The translations under genes and the position numbers were made by a program. Below, in pieces: positions 8,227-16,307 of a DNA stretch of 30,160 bases. Where the stretch lies: contig JAHIUE010000043.1 of NCBI GenBank assembly GCA_018817205.1, forward strand, positions 1-30,160. The letters run 5' to 3'. This DNA is from Patescibacteria group bacterium. GTDB lineage: Bacteria; Patescibacteriota; Microgenomatia; Daviesbacterales; UBA10151. A model generated the notes under the pieces. The model had not been told where the DNA came from. It ran no database searches and saw only the letters and a list, made by a program, of their open reading frames with translations. Each line of letters begins with the position of its first letter. Within the stretch, counting starts at the first letter, position 1.

Positions 8227-9097
8227 TGCTCTTTACCCATAATCCGTCGTATGTACCTCTCAGAAACTTCATCCCATCAATAATTCTATTACTGGAAAAT
8301 GAAAGGAGAAAATAATAAATGCAAAATAGAATTAAAAAAAAAGAAAATACAATAAAATTTTTTCCGAATCTTCTCATAAATATCACCCTATTCCTTCCTA
8401 CCCAATATGCTCTTGAAAGCACCCTGTCTACATCATCTTTTGGATCCCATGATAACATATGGTAAGCCAATGCTTGCGGTGCATAATATGTCTTGTAACC
8501 TTTTTCTCTGGCACGAAAACAAAAATCCGTATCCTCATAAGTGGCAAAATAACAGTCGTCAAAAAAATGTATTTTTCCTAATACTTCACGCTTAACTAAT
8601 AATGCGGCCGGAGCTACCTGAACTTCTTCAACTTCTTCATATTGGCCCTTATCTTCTCCTCCCCTAAACAGAATTTTACCTGTCCATAAATTTATAGCAG
8701 TGCCGGCAGACCATATTCTTTTCTTTTTACCCCAATAATATATTTTTGGGGTAACAATCCCTATTTTGCTATTAGATTCTGCCACCTTAACAAGTTCACT
8801 AAGCATATTTTTCTCGGCGACCATATCGTGGTCGAAAAAAAATAAATAATTTGCCGTTAACTTAGCTTCTTTTATACCGGTATTTCTTCCGCCGGTAACT
8901 CCTGTATTGGTTTTTAAATTAATAAGTTTGATTTCGGGGAATTTCTTTTTAACATTTTCATATGTTCCATCTGTTGATCCATTATTCACAACAAAAACCT
9001 CTCTTGGTTTAAGAGTTTGATTTTGAATTGAGGCAATACAATTTTTTAAAGTATTCCAACTATTATATGTTGGTATAATCACCGAGACCTTTTTCAT
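8219..9097 (-). CDS. GT2 family glycosyltransferase (rhamnosyltransferase-like, 292 aa)
   Basis: The GT-A nucleotide-sugar fold begins with VSVIIPTYNSW (4-14). VVNNGSTDGTY (36-46) follows, then the TGGRNTGI motif (68-75) and the metal-binding FDHD (88-91). An acceptor-side ED pair lies in ATYEDTDFCFRA. A C-terminal hydrophobic segment (about 250-268) probably anchors it to the membrane. It is most like enzymes that add rhamnose or related sugars to lipid-linked oligosaccharide in the cytoplasm, but the donor cannot be read from sequence. An AAGGATT purine stretch lies just before the start and a TATGAT hexamer 11 nt upstream. It is the first gene of a minus-strand operon with the 1175-aa and 105-aa genes. 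Confidence 0.85.
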   Translation of the reverse strand: MKKVSVIIPTYNSWNTLKNCIASIQNQTLKPREVFVVNNGSTDGTYENVKKKFPEIKLINLKTNTGVTGGRNTGIKEAKLTANYLFFFDHDMVAEKNMLSELVKVAESNSKIGIVTPKIYYWGKKKRIWSAGTAINLWTGKILFRGGEDKGQYEEVEEVQVAPAALLVKREVLGKIHFFDDCYFATYEDTDFCFRAREKGYKTYYAPQALAYHMLSWDPKDDVDRVLSRAYWVGRNRVIFMRRFGKNFIVFSFFLILFCIYYFLLSFSSNRIIDGMKFLRGTYDGLWVKSNV

Positions 9098-9174
9098 AAT
9101 CCTTTTCTATCATATCAAAGCAACATATGCAATTTATAGAAGAAAATGTAGCAATCGTAAAATAAATATGCTAG

Positions 9175-9180
9175 TATAAT
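9175..9180 (+). promoter_or_regulatory. Putative -10 box TATAAT upstream of the methyltransferase gene
   Basis: A perfect TATAAT lies 22 nt before ATG 9203, in the largest gap of the window (9098-9202, 105 bp). That gap separates two divergent operons and shows nothing else recognisable. The -35 is weak. Confidence 0.45.
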
Positions 9181-9202
9181 TCGCAGCCAATCTATTAAAT
9201 TT

Positions 9203-9940
9203 ATGGAATTAAGAAGATATGATATTTTATATAAAAACGAAGCCGACTTTTGGTGGTTTAAAGGAAGAAGAATTCTGCTTGAAAGAATTTTAAAAAATCT
9301 GCCTAATAAATCTTCCTTGAAAATATTAGATACCGGATCATGTACAGGATATAACCTGCATTTATTGAATAAATATGGAAAAGCATATGGAGTTGACGTT
9401 GAAAAAAAAGCTATAGAGTATTGTAAAAAGAGGAGGTTTAAAAGAATGCATCTTTTAAAAAATGGTATGCAGTTGCCTTTTAAAAGTAATTCCTTTGATG
9501 TAATTACTTGTTTAGATGTACTGGAACATATTGAAAAAGATGAAAAATATTTACAAGAACTAAATAGAGTTCTGAGGTCTAAAGGAATATTAATAATATT
9601 TGTGCCGGCTATTAAGTTGCTTTGGAGCCAACTTGATGTTAAATCTCATCATCAAACTAGATATACTATTTCTATGCTTAAAAATAAAATAAGGAAGACA
9701 AGATTTTTAATAAAAGAAATTAAATATTTTAACTATATATTGTTTTGGCCCATGTTGCCTTTTAGACTAATCCAAAAACTTCCTTTCTTTAAAAAAAATG
9801 AATTTGGATCAGAATTAATTGTAAATAATAAACTAATTAATCAACTTTTATATTATATTTTTGTATTCGACGTTTGGTCAACAAAATGGTTTTCACCACC
9901 TATAGGCGTGTCAATATTCTTCGTAGCAGAAAAGGGATAA
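9203..9940 (+). CDS. Class I SAM-dependent methyltransferase (Methyltransf_11-like, 245 aa)
   Basis: Motif I is visible as KILDTGSCTGYN (40-51), the acidic end of strand 2 as YGVDVEK (62-68), and motif IV as FDVITCLDVLEHI (98-110). These belong to the small-molecule class I methyltransferase fold. The N-terminus (YDILYKNEADFWWFKGRR) is a leader often seen in such proteins of polysaccharide clusters. The C-terminal third has a hydrophobic, basic stretch (about 175-195) that could sit on the membrane. The likely target is a lipid-linked or nucleotide sugar (inference). A GtrB-like gene follows 29 nt after the stop, suggesting a two-gene operon. Confidence 0.85.
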   Translation: MELRRYDILYKNEADFWWFKGRRILLERILKNLPNKSSLKILDTGSCTGYNLHLLNKYGKAYGVDVEKKAIEYCKKRRFKRMHLLKNGMQLPFKSNSFDVITCLDVLEHIEKDEKYLQELNRVLRSKGILIIFVPAIKLLWSQLDVKSHHQTRYTISMLKNKIRKTRFLIKEIKYFNYILFWPMLPFRLIQKLPFFKKNEFGSELIVNNKLINQLLYYIFVFDVWSTKWFSPPIGVSIFFVAEKG

Positions 9941-9969
9941 AAATAAAATTAAATTTAGAATTTTCAACC

Positions 9970-10935
9970 ATGAAAACAAAAAAAAAGCATATTTCCATTG
10001 GTGTTATCTGCTTTAATGAAGAACCAAATGTGGCATTTGCTTACAAAGAGCTAGTTGAAATTACAGATAAAAACAAAAAATATAACTATGATTTCATTTT
10101 TGTTGACAATGGCTCAACTGATAATACCAGGGAAGAAATAAGGAATATTACTAAAAAAGATAAAAGGGTTGCCGGCGTTTTCCTATCCAGAAATTTTGGT
10201 AATGAAGCATCGGTTCAAGCATCTTTAGATTACGCTCAGGGAGATGCCTACGTATGTTTTGAGGGAGATTTACAGGATCCAGCCAGAATTATATTGGACT
10301 TTATTAAGGAATGGGAAAAGGGATTTGATGTGGTAGTTGGAGTTAGAACAAAAACAGCAGACAATTTTATTATGACCAAGGTTCGGAAATTGTATTATAG
10401 AATCTTTAAAAGTATCTCTAATATTGAAGTTCCTGTTGATGCAGGCAGTTTTGCCTTAATAGATAAAAAGGTCATGAATGCTATTAAGCAACTCCCTGAA
10501 AAACACAGATTTAATAGAGGATTAAGAGCCTGGGTGGGATTTAAAACAACATTTGTAAATTATCACCGACGTCCCAGACAAAGAGGAAAGAGCTCTTATA
10601 ATTTATTAGGTTATATCCATCATGCAGAAAAAAGCTTTTATGGATTCTCTTATGTGCCGCTGGATATTATTGTGTATGCCGGTCTATTTATAGTAATTCT
10701 CTCTTTCATCTTTATTATTATTTATTTATCTTCATTTATATTATTTGATCAAAAAATTGAAATTCCCAAGTTGATATTATTTTCAATTGTTCTATTTGGA
10801 GGGATTCAACTTTTGGCTCTTAGTATTATTGGAAAATACATTCAAGTTATTGTAGAAGAAACTAAAGCCCGTCCGGTTTATATAGTGGAAGAAGTTGTGA
10901 AGAACAGTTTTCTAGAAAAGAATAAATCAATTTAA
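9970..10935 (+). CDS. GtrB/DPM-like polyprenyl-phosphate glycosyltransferase (321 aa)
   Basis: The GT2 catalytic domain contains ISIGVICFNEE (8-18), FVDNGSTDNT (44-53) and the signature GDLQDPA (99-105). Two C-terminal TM helices (about 234-256 and 268-289) follow. This is the layout of GtrB/ArnC-type enzymes, which transfer a sugar from a nucleotide donor to undecaprenyl phosphate on the cytoplasmic face. The product would be a donor for the GT-C proteins in this window (inference). The frame is open back to ATG 9874. ATG 9970 is preferred because the domain starts there and it avoids a 67-nt overlap. The residue before G-D-L-Q-D is E rather than the more usual A/S-D. The 3' end overlaps the convergent methyltransferase gene by 9 nt. 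Confidence 0.85.
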   Translation: MKTKKKHISIGVICFNEEPNVAFAYKELVEITDKNKKYNYDFIFVDNGSTDNTREEIRNITKKDKRVAGVFLSRNFGNEASVQASLDYAQGDAYVCFEGDLQDPARIILDFIKEWEKGFDVVVGVRTKTADNFIMTKVRKLYYRIFKSISNIEVPVDAGSFALIDKKVMNAIKQLPEKHRFNRGLRAWVGFKTTFVNYHRRPRQRGKSSYNLLGYIHHAEKSFYGFSYVPLDIIVYAGLFIVILSFIFIIIYLSSFILFDQKIEIPKLILFSIVLFGGIQLLALSIIGKYIQVIVEETKARPVYIVEEVVKNSFLEKNKSI

Positions 10936-12210
10936 ATCCGAATTGTTAACAATCCTCGGTTTTGGTAGAGGAATAATAAATTTTCCTCTAAACCCTTTAT
11001 CTTTAAGTTTTGGCATTAATTCTTGCGCTATATGCCAAGATAAAATCAAAGCATAATCAGGTTGTTTACTGTATAACTGACTCTCATCCTCAATAGGTAT
11101 CAGTGTACCGGGAATATATTTTCCTATTTTATAAGAACCTTTAATCTCTACTACACAATCCAATATATCCTGATCTAATTTTAAGTAATTAATCAGTGTA
11201 CTGGCACGGGAAGGAGCACTAATACCAAAAACTCTCTTTCCTTTTTTCTTTATCTCTAAAAGTAGCTTTTGTAATCCCAACTTTGATAATACAACCTTAT
11301 TCTTAAATTTAAATAGGTTGTTCATCTGGGTAACTATTTCTTTCTCTTTTGCCAATATTTTGGAGACGCTCTTATTCTTGGGATACAAACCTTTTCTGGC
11401 AGCATAGACCCTGATAGACCCTCCGTGTGAGGGTATTTGTTTGGCATGAAAAATTTCCAGTCCATGCATATTCATCAAATAATTTAAACTAGCTAACGAA
11501 TAGTATCGTAGGTGTTCATGATAAATTGTGTCATATTGAACTGTCTTAATTAATGGATAAAGATAGTGTGATTCGGAAATAAAAACACCATCCGGGCTCA
11601 AAAGCGAGATAATATTATCCAAAACCCCGTTTACATCTTCTATGTGTGCAAATACATTTGCTGCTGTAATAATTTTTGCTTTTCCATACTCTTTTTTAAC
11701 TTTGGCAACCACTTCAGCCCTGAAGTAATTTTGTACAGTAGGTATGCCCTTCTTAATTGCTAACTTGCCAATATCCTCAGGGGTAATCCCTAAAACTTTA
11801 GCGTATGAGATAAAATTACTAAGCAGTGTACCGTCATTGCTTCCAATATCAACTACTAAATCATCCGTATGTAAACCAATAATTTTCCTTACTTCTTGTC
11901 CTAAATCAGCGAAATTATCCCTTAATACTTTTGTAGTCCCGCTTGTATAAGGATATTCTTTAGGGAAAATTACCTGAGGATCAACAACTAAACCCAGTTG
12001 TACCAAATGACATTTTGAGCAATAAAGTAATTCCGCCGGATAACTAGGTTGTTCCTTAGGTTTTGAACCAATAGGATGCAATTGATTAACAGGGGGTAAA
12101 TACCCCAAGAATAAAACGGATTTCAAATTTGAATTATCACAAATTTGGCAATTTTCAGTAACTTGACTACCTCCAGTACCAAACACAGATCCCGAATTTA
12201 ACTTAGTCAT
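10927..12210 (-). CDS. NDP-sugar C-methyltransferase with zinc-binding N-domain (427 aa)
   Basis: Three modules are visible. The N-terminal zinc-binding domain has C21-x2-C24 and C64-x2-C67. The SAM-binding domain contains VVDIGSNDGTLL (119-130), and a C-terminal Rossmann-like half includes FGISAPSRAS. The catalytic-type motif YHEH (230-233) is that of the TcaB9/NovU/TylC3 family, which methylates a ring carbon of a keto-sugar nucleotide. Together these match the Methyltransf_13/11/14 three-domain architecture. The frame is open nine codons upstream (12237), but ATG 12210 gives the 8-nt ATGACTAA overlap typical of this operon and is preferred. It is the last gene of the operon starting at 17620. 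The sugar substrate is unknown; the upstream SDR and aminotransferase suggest a deoxy-amino sugar. Confidence 0.85.
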   Translation of the reverse strand: MTKLNSGSVFGTGGSQVTENCQICDNSNLKSVLFLGYLPPVNQLHPIGSKPKEQPSYPAELLYCSKCHLVQLGLVVDPQVIFPKEYPYTSGTTKVLRDNFADLGQEVRKIIGLHTDDLVVDIGSNDGTLLSNFISYAKVLGITPEDIGKLAIKKGIPTVQNYFRAEVVAKVKKEYGKAKIITAANVFAHIEDVNGVLDNIISLLSPDGVFISESHYLYPLIKTVQYDTIYHEHLRYYSLASLNYLMNMHGLEIFHAKQIPSHGGSIRVYAARKGLYPKNKSVSKILAKEKEIVTQMNNLFKFKNKVVLSKLGLQKLLLEIKKKGKRVFGISAPSRASTLINYLKLDQDILDCVVEIKGSYKIGKYIPGTLIPIEDESQLYSKQPDYALILSWHIAQELMPKLKDKGFRGKFIIPLPKPRIVNNSDLN

Positions 12211-13189
12211 TTTTAGGTTGTAAATGGGCAAAAACATTATACCACTGCACTGTTTTTTGTAAACCGTTTTTCAAAGAAGTCTTTTGTTTAAAACCTAACT
12301 TTTTTAATTTCGTTACATCCGGACAACGACGTAAAGTACTACCTTTATTCAGTTTTCCGGGAACTATCTTAATCTTTATATTAAAACATGCGCCAATTTC
12401 CTCAGTCAGTTGCTTACTGGAAACTTCTTGCATTGTACCGATATTATAGATTTCCAAATGCTTACCTTTATCTAAAATTTTCAATATACCATTTGTGAAA
12501 TCATCAATATAAATATAAGCCCTAGTTTCTTTTCCGGAACCCTGTATTGGTAATTTAATAATTTCTTTACTTTTATTATTTTCAATTATATTTTTCATTC
12601 GCAAAGTTAGTTGCGGTATAACATGTTCCCAGCCCATATCAGGACCGTAAACATTATGTGGCCTCACTATTATTACCCTCTTAAAAAATTTTCTTCCATA
12701 ATTTAGAACTAAAAGTTCACTGATAATTTTTCCTCCACCGTATGAATATCTTGGATTCAGTGGATCCGGAATAACTAAAGGAACCGCTTCCGGAGTAGGT
12801 ATAATCGGTGGAGTTTGATAAACTTCGGAGCTTGAGACCAGTAACAACTGACGTACATGATGCTTTATACAACCATCCAAAACATTCATCATCCCCTTAA
12901 CCCCAACCTCTAAAATTAATTCAGGCTTTGTGTAAAAAAATTCTGTCCCATTGATATATGCCAGATGCAATACCATATCTACTCCCTGACAAGCCTTTTC
13001 AACTAACTTTGGATCTCTGATATCACCCTTAATCATTTCAAACCTGCCTTTAAGACCATCAAGTCTTCTCATTGATCCCCGGGATTGATTATCTAAAACC
13101 CGTACAATTTCTCCATTATTAACTAAAGTCCTAACTAAAGCACTTCCGATAAAACCAGTGCCACCGGTTACTAAAATACTTTTTTTCAT
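12203..13189 (-). CDS. Extended SDR NAD-dependent sugar epimerase/dehydratase (328 aa)
   Basis: The Rossmann dinucleotide motif TGGTGFIG (8-15), GDIRD (55-59) and the active-site Y150-x3-K154 (in RYSYGGGK) mark an extended short-chain dehydrogenase. The catalytic-loop sequence is SSSEVY (119-124), and a late RRCPDVTK element is present. The T-D-E triad of 4,6-dehydratases is replaced by S-S-E. It therefore more likely acts as an epimerase, reductase or ArnA/UXS-like decarboxylase than as the missing 4,6-dehydratase. It overlaps the Nudix gene upstream by 4 nt (ATGA) and the methyltransferase downstream by 8 nt. Its role in modifying the operon's sugar nucleotide is clear in outline, but the exact reaction is not. 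Confidence 0.85.
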   Translation of the reverse strand: MKKSILVTGGTGFIGSALVRTLVNNGEIVRVLDNQSRGSMRRLDGLKGRFEMIKGDIRDPKLVEKACQGVDMVLHLAYINGTEFFYTKPELILEVGVKGMMNVLDGCIKHHVRQLLLVSSSEVYQTPPIIPTPEAVPLVIPDPLNPRYSYGGGKIISELLVLNYGRKFFKRVIIVRPHNVYGPDMGWEHVIPQLTLRMKNIIENNKSKEIIKLPIQGSGKETRAYIYIDDFTNGILKILDKGKHLEIYNIGTMQEVSSKQLTEEIGACFNIKIKIVPGKLNKGSTLRRCPDVTKLKKLGFKQKTSLKNGLQKTVQWYNVFAHLQPKND

Positions 13190-13668
13190 CTTAATTTTAG
13201 CCTTTCAATTGTTTTATTAATTTGCAGCTTTTGTCCGTATGCAATTTTAGGTAGCTTATCAACTGGAAACCACTTATAACCTTTATATTCCATACCTTCA
13301 TTTCTTACTTTCCCCGAGACAATTTTGACCGGATAAATCATACTAATGGGATGTTTTGTTTCATCCTGATTTATCCGGTCATCAATAAACGTAGGAAAAT
13401 TCGGATTAAATGGCGGGATAATTTTAACTTTTATCCCTAAATCCGAAGCGTGTCTATCGATCGCTTCTTTCAGGGTCTCATCTATCCAAACTCTTCCTCC
13501 GATCATACACCAACATCCCTTTGCGTACCCAGTTTTTCGAACCAGAAGAAGTATCTCCCAGCTTTTTTTTATCATTCTTAAGATTACTAAATTAACTGTG
13601 GGTATGGGAGTTTGTTTAACTACCAACCTATAGTCATTATCACTCATCCGGTAATGCTTTTTTTGCAT
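13186..13668 (-). CDS. GDP-mannose mannosyl hydrolase-like Nudix protein (160 aa)
   Basis: A modified Nudix box spans residues 57-79 (GGRVWIDETLKEAIDR then HASDLGI). Its shortened second half lacks the canonical R-E-x2-E-E. This matches the variant box of E. coli GDP-mannose mannosyl hydrolase (WcaH/Gmm; recalled as GGRVQKDETLEAAFER). The N-terminal VVKQTP and VNLVIL segments also match that family. Gmm enzymes release mannose or related sugars from GDP-sugars and are commonly encoded in clusters making GDP-perosamine, colitose or fucose. An internal ATG eight codons in (13647) is an alternative start. The upstream gene ends 5 nt before it, and the downstream gene overlaps by 4 nt. Confidence 0.8.
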   Translation of the reverse strand: MQKKHYRMSDNDYRLVVKQTPIPTVNLVILRMIKKSWEILLLVRKTGYAKGCWCMIGGRVWIDETLKEAIDRHASDLGIKVKIIPPFNPNFPTFIDDRINQDETKHPISMIYPVKIVSGKVRNEGMEYKGYKWFPVDKLPKIAYGQKLQINKTIERLKLR

Positions 13669-13673
13669 AAATC

Positions 13674-14450
13674 TTAGAAGGCAGTACTATCAGGAACTCT
13701 CACCAGTTTCTTTTTGGTTTTTAAATTATGCAAATTTAACACCCCCCACAAAAACCACCTCAAATATTCTCCAAACCAGGGACCTAGCGCGAAAGTTGAT
13801 TTTCCTCCATACAATCTATCAATGGAAATAATTGGCACTTCCCCTAACTTCATTCCTGCAGCTTGGGCTTTTACTGCTAATTCAAAAACAACTGCCCATC
13901 CCCTTGGTTTCGATTCTAAATCTATTTTATCCAAAATAGATTTTTTAAACATTTTAAATCCGGTAGTAGAATCAGTTAAATAGGAACCGGACAAATAGCT
14001 AAATAGTCTATTGGCAATCCTGGATAATATTCCCTCAACAAAAGAACCACCTAATCTTCTACCCCCGTAAGCATATCTTGTGCAACTGACAAGGTCGCAA
14101 CCATCATCCATAAGCTTTACCATATCCCCTATTGCTAAAGCAGGTCCGGCGTCGTCAACTGCAAAAATTAAAATATATTCGCCTTTGGAAGCTTCTACTC
14201 CTGCTTTAATTGCATTTGGCACACCTTTACCAAATTTATTATGTACTAATCTTATATTTCTAAATTTTGGCTGCAATTTCTTTATTACAGGAATTGTGTC
14301 GTCTTGCGCAAAATCAAATATAACTAAAATTTCATTAGAAATATCTAAAACTGCCGTTAAAATCTTAAGCATCATCTCAACATTAATTCCTTCATTCCTG
14401 ACAGGTAATAAAATAGAAAGTTTTGTGGAAGAATTAATATTACTAGTCAT
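13674..14450 (-). CDS. DPM1-like GT2 glycosyltransferase (258 aa)
   Basis: LSILLPVRNEGIN (11-23) starts a GT-A fold, with FDFAQDDT (45-52) and VDDAG (98-102) as metal and nucleotide-binding positions. The later element STTGFKMF (161-168) is typical of dolichol-phosphate-mannose synthase-like enzymes. There is no clear C-terminal TM pair, unlike the GtrB-like protein at 9970, so it resembles soluble or peripheral DPM1-type proteins. It probably charges polyprenyl phosphate with a hexose in the cytoplasm (inference). The start overlaps the aminotransferase gene by 8 nt (ATGACTAG). Confidence 0.85.
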   Translation of the reverse strand: MTSNINSSTKLSILLPVRNEGINVEMMLKILTAVLDISNEILVIFDFAQDDTIPVIKKLQPKFRNIRLVHNKFGKGVPNAIKAGVEASKGEYILIFAVDDAGPALAIGDMVKLMDDGCDLVSCTRYAYGGRRLGGSFVEGILSRIANRLFSYLSGSYLTDSTTGFKMFKKSILDKIDLESKPRGWAVVFELAVKAQAAGMKLGEVPIISIDRLYGGKSTFALGPWFGEYLRWFLWGVLNLHNLKTKKKLVRVPDSTAF

Positions 14451-15537
14451 TTAAGAAGTCCTTAATCAAGGTAGCCACATATTTAACATCTTTGTCAGTC
14501 ATTGTAAAGGCAGAAGGCAACCACAATGCGTTTGATGAAAGCTTGGAACTGTTTGGGAAATTTTTATCAGGATTTTTGTAGGGTTTTTGGGTATGAATAG
14601 GAAACCAAAAACGTCGACAATGTATCCCTTTTTCTTTTAAGAATTTATCTAACGCATCCCTTTTCTCAACCAAAGCATCTGTCCATAACGGCAATCCTCC
14701 GTTTTCTAAATCTAAATCAAATATCTTTATACCCTTTACATCGTTGAGGTATTTACGGTATAAAAAATTAATTTTTTTCATTCTTTGCATTCTCTTTTTT
14801 AGATAAAATAATTGTCCCAAACCAACCGCTGCTTGTAAATTGGTGTATTTAAAATTGAATCCTATTGAATAATGTATATCATTCCCACCAGTTCCTCTGT
14901 TCGGCCTTCCGTGATCCTTTAATTCCTTAAGTGACTGATATATTTTTGTGTTATTTGTTACTATAATACCTCCTTGCCCTGTGGTAATAATCTTTGGAGG
15001 AGAAAAAGAAAAACAACCTGTATCTCCATATGTCCCTAAATATCGGCCTTTATATTTAGACATAAAAGCCTCTGCAGCATCCTCTATAACAAAGAGATTA
15101 TTTTCTTTAGCAATTTTCAAAACCTCATTTATATCTGCTGGTCTACCACTTACGTGAACGGGAATTATAGCCTTAGTTTTTTTTGTAATGGCTTTTTTAA
15201 TCCCCTGCATATCTATGGTAAGGGTTTCGGGATCTACGTCAACAAGTACCGGTTTTGCTCCGCACATCTCTACTGCATTGGCAGTTGCAATAAATGTCAT
15301 ATCTGGGATTATTACCTCATCATCCCGCCCTACTCCCACTGCCTTCAAGGCAAGATATATTGCCATAGTTCCACTGGTTACCGCTATTGCATACTTGCTT
15401 CCAACCAAGCTTGCCACTTTCTTTTCAAATTTTGCCGTAAGTTCTCCATCATTTAGAAAATTACTTTTTAAGACCTTATCAACAAGAATCTTCTCTTTAT
15501 CACCAATAATCGGCTCCCACCAAGATATTTTCTTCAT
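14443..15537 (-). CDS. DegT/DnrJ/EryC1 aminotransferase, perosamine synthetase-like (364 aa)
   Basis: PLP-binding features are all present: SGTMA (55-59), D153 in IEDAAEAF, and the Schiff-base lysine K182 in FSFSPPKIITTGQGG. The segment around 150-195 (EDAAEAF, SKYKG, LGTYGD, TTGQGG) is very close to E. coli and Vibrio Per, which converts GDP-4-keto-6-deoxymannose to GDP-perosamine. Related enzymes act on UDP- or dTDP-4-keto sugars, so the nucleotide is not proven. It overlaps the formyltransferase gene upstream by 4 nt (ATGA), as expected if one pathway is co-translated. Confidence 0.9.
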   Translation of the reverse strand: MKKISWWEPIIGDKEKILVDKVLKSNFLNDGELTAKFEKKVASLVGSKYAIAVTSGTMAIYLALKAVGVGRDDEVIIPDMTFIATANAVEMCGAKPVLVDVDPETLTIDMQGIKKAITKKTKAIIPVHVSGRPADINEVLKIAKENNLFVIEDAAEAFMSKYKGRYLGTYGDTGCFSFSPPKIITTGQGGIIVTNNTKIYQSLKELKDHGRPNRGTGGNDIHYSIGFNFKYTNLQAAVGLGQLFYLKKRMQRMKKINFLYRKYLNDVKGIKIFDLDLENGGLPLWTDALVEKRDALDKFLKEKGIHCRRFWFPIHTQKPYKNPDKNFPNSSKLSSNALWLPSAFTMTDKDVKYVATLIKDFLND

Positions 15538-16307
15538 TTTTCAAATCCTTTAAAATATTTTTTATCCACTATTACCATTTCTTTATCTCCTATTTTAAAA
15601 GTTGCTGGCGGAAATGGTTCAAAAATCATAGCTTTAATAAACCTTAATATTTTGCCTCCGTCCCAATTCCAATTTATTTCACCGTTATTGGGTAATGTTT
15701 TAAGGTAAAAGGTAGCCTGCTTTTCGTTCTGGGGAGTTGAAATAATTTTTTGACCTTTTAACCATAAATCAACAATTTTCGCAAAAAGAATTGAACCTTC
15801 TTTTGTAAATTTATCATATAAGCTTTTTGCGGTATCATTTTTATCAATTTTAATTCTCTTTTGAAAAATAACCGGGCCAGAATCTATACCTTCATCCATC
15901 CAGTGAGCAGTCACACCCGTATATTTTTCCCCGTTAAATATAGCATGAACAGTTGAAAATCTACCTCTATATTTTGGTAAAAGAGCCGGATGAAGATTTA
16001 GACATCCAATTTTAGGGATATCTAAAACTTTTTTGGGAATAATTTGAGTTCCTCCTATACAAAAAATGATCTCGGGATTAATTTCCCTGATTTTGTTATA
16101 AACAGAAGTGTCTTTAACTTTCCTTTTTTTTATAGTTGAAAGATCGTTTTCTAAAGCAAATTTAACCAAAGACTGATGCCAACTGTCTTTTCCCAAATCA
16201 TCAAAATTACCAATTACCAACTTAGGCACTATTCCTACTTTAAGTAAAATCTTTAAACAATTAAAACCAATTTGTTTGCCACCAATAAATACACAATTTC
16301 TATCCAT
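15534..16307 (-). CDS. Methionyl-tRNA formyltransferase-like sugar N-formyltransferase (257 aa)
   Basis: The formyltransferase triad is visible: N104 and H106 in LNLHPALLPKYRG and D142 in DEGIDSGPV. The residue after the triad segment and the C-terminal INWNWDGGKILRFIKAM (about 211-227) are like the ArnA/Fmt linker. At 257 aa it lacks the full Fmt tRNA-binding C-terminal domain. The position, overlapping a Per-like aminotransferase, fits a sugar N-formyltransferase (WbkC/VioF type) that formylates the 4-amino group using N10-formyl-tetrahydrofolate. Its start shares one base with the dehydrogenase stop (TAATG). A different amino substrate cannot be excluded. Confidence 0.85.
   Translation of the reverse strand: MDRNCVFIGGKQIGFNCLKILLKVGIVPKLVIGNFDDLGKDSWHQSLVKFALENDLSTIKKRKVKDTSVYNKIREINPEIIFCIGGTQIIPKKVLDIPKIGCLNLHPALLPKYRGRFSTVHAIFNGEKYTGVTAHWMDEGIDSGPVIFQKRIKIDKNDTAKSLYDKFTKEGSILFAKIVDLWLKGQKIISTPQNEKQATFYLKTLPNNGEINWNWDGGKILRFIKAMIFEPFPPATFKIGDKEMVIVDKKYFKGFEK

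Noticed and set aside
9874..9969. N-terminal extension of the GtrB-like protein from ATG 9874
   Set aside because: It would overlap the methyltransferase gene by 67 nt and adds a basic segment not seen in the GT2 family. ATG 9970 places the catalytic domain at the N-terminus.
12211..12237. Nine-codon extension of the C-methyltransferase
   Set aside because: Starting at 12210 gives an 8-nt overlap like other junctions here. The extra residues overlap deeper into the SDR gene without any family match.
12203..13189. SDR as the missing GDP-mannose 4,6-dehydratase
   Set aside because: The active-site loop is S-S-S-E rather than the T-D-E type of 4,6-dehydratases, and the 328-aa length and other motifs fit a general epimerase/reductase better.
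14080..15553. Several 100-124 aa plus-strand ORFs over the GT2 and aminotransferase genes
   Set aside because: All are shadows of genes with clear catalytic motifs on the minus strand, and none has an independent start signal.
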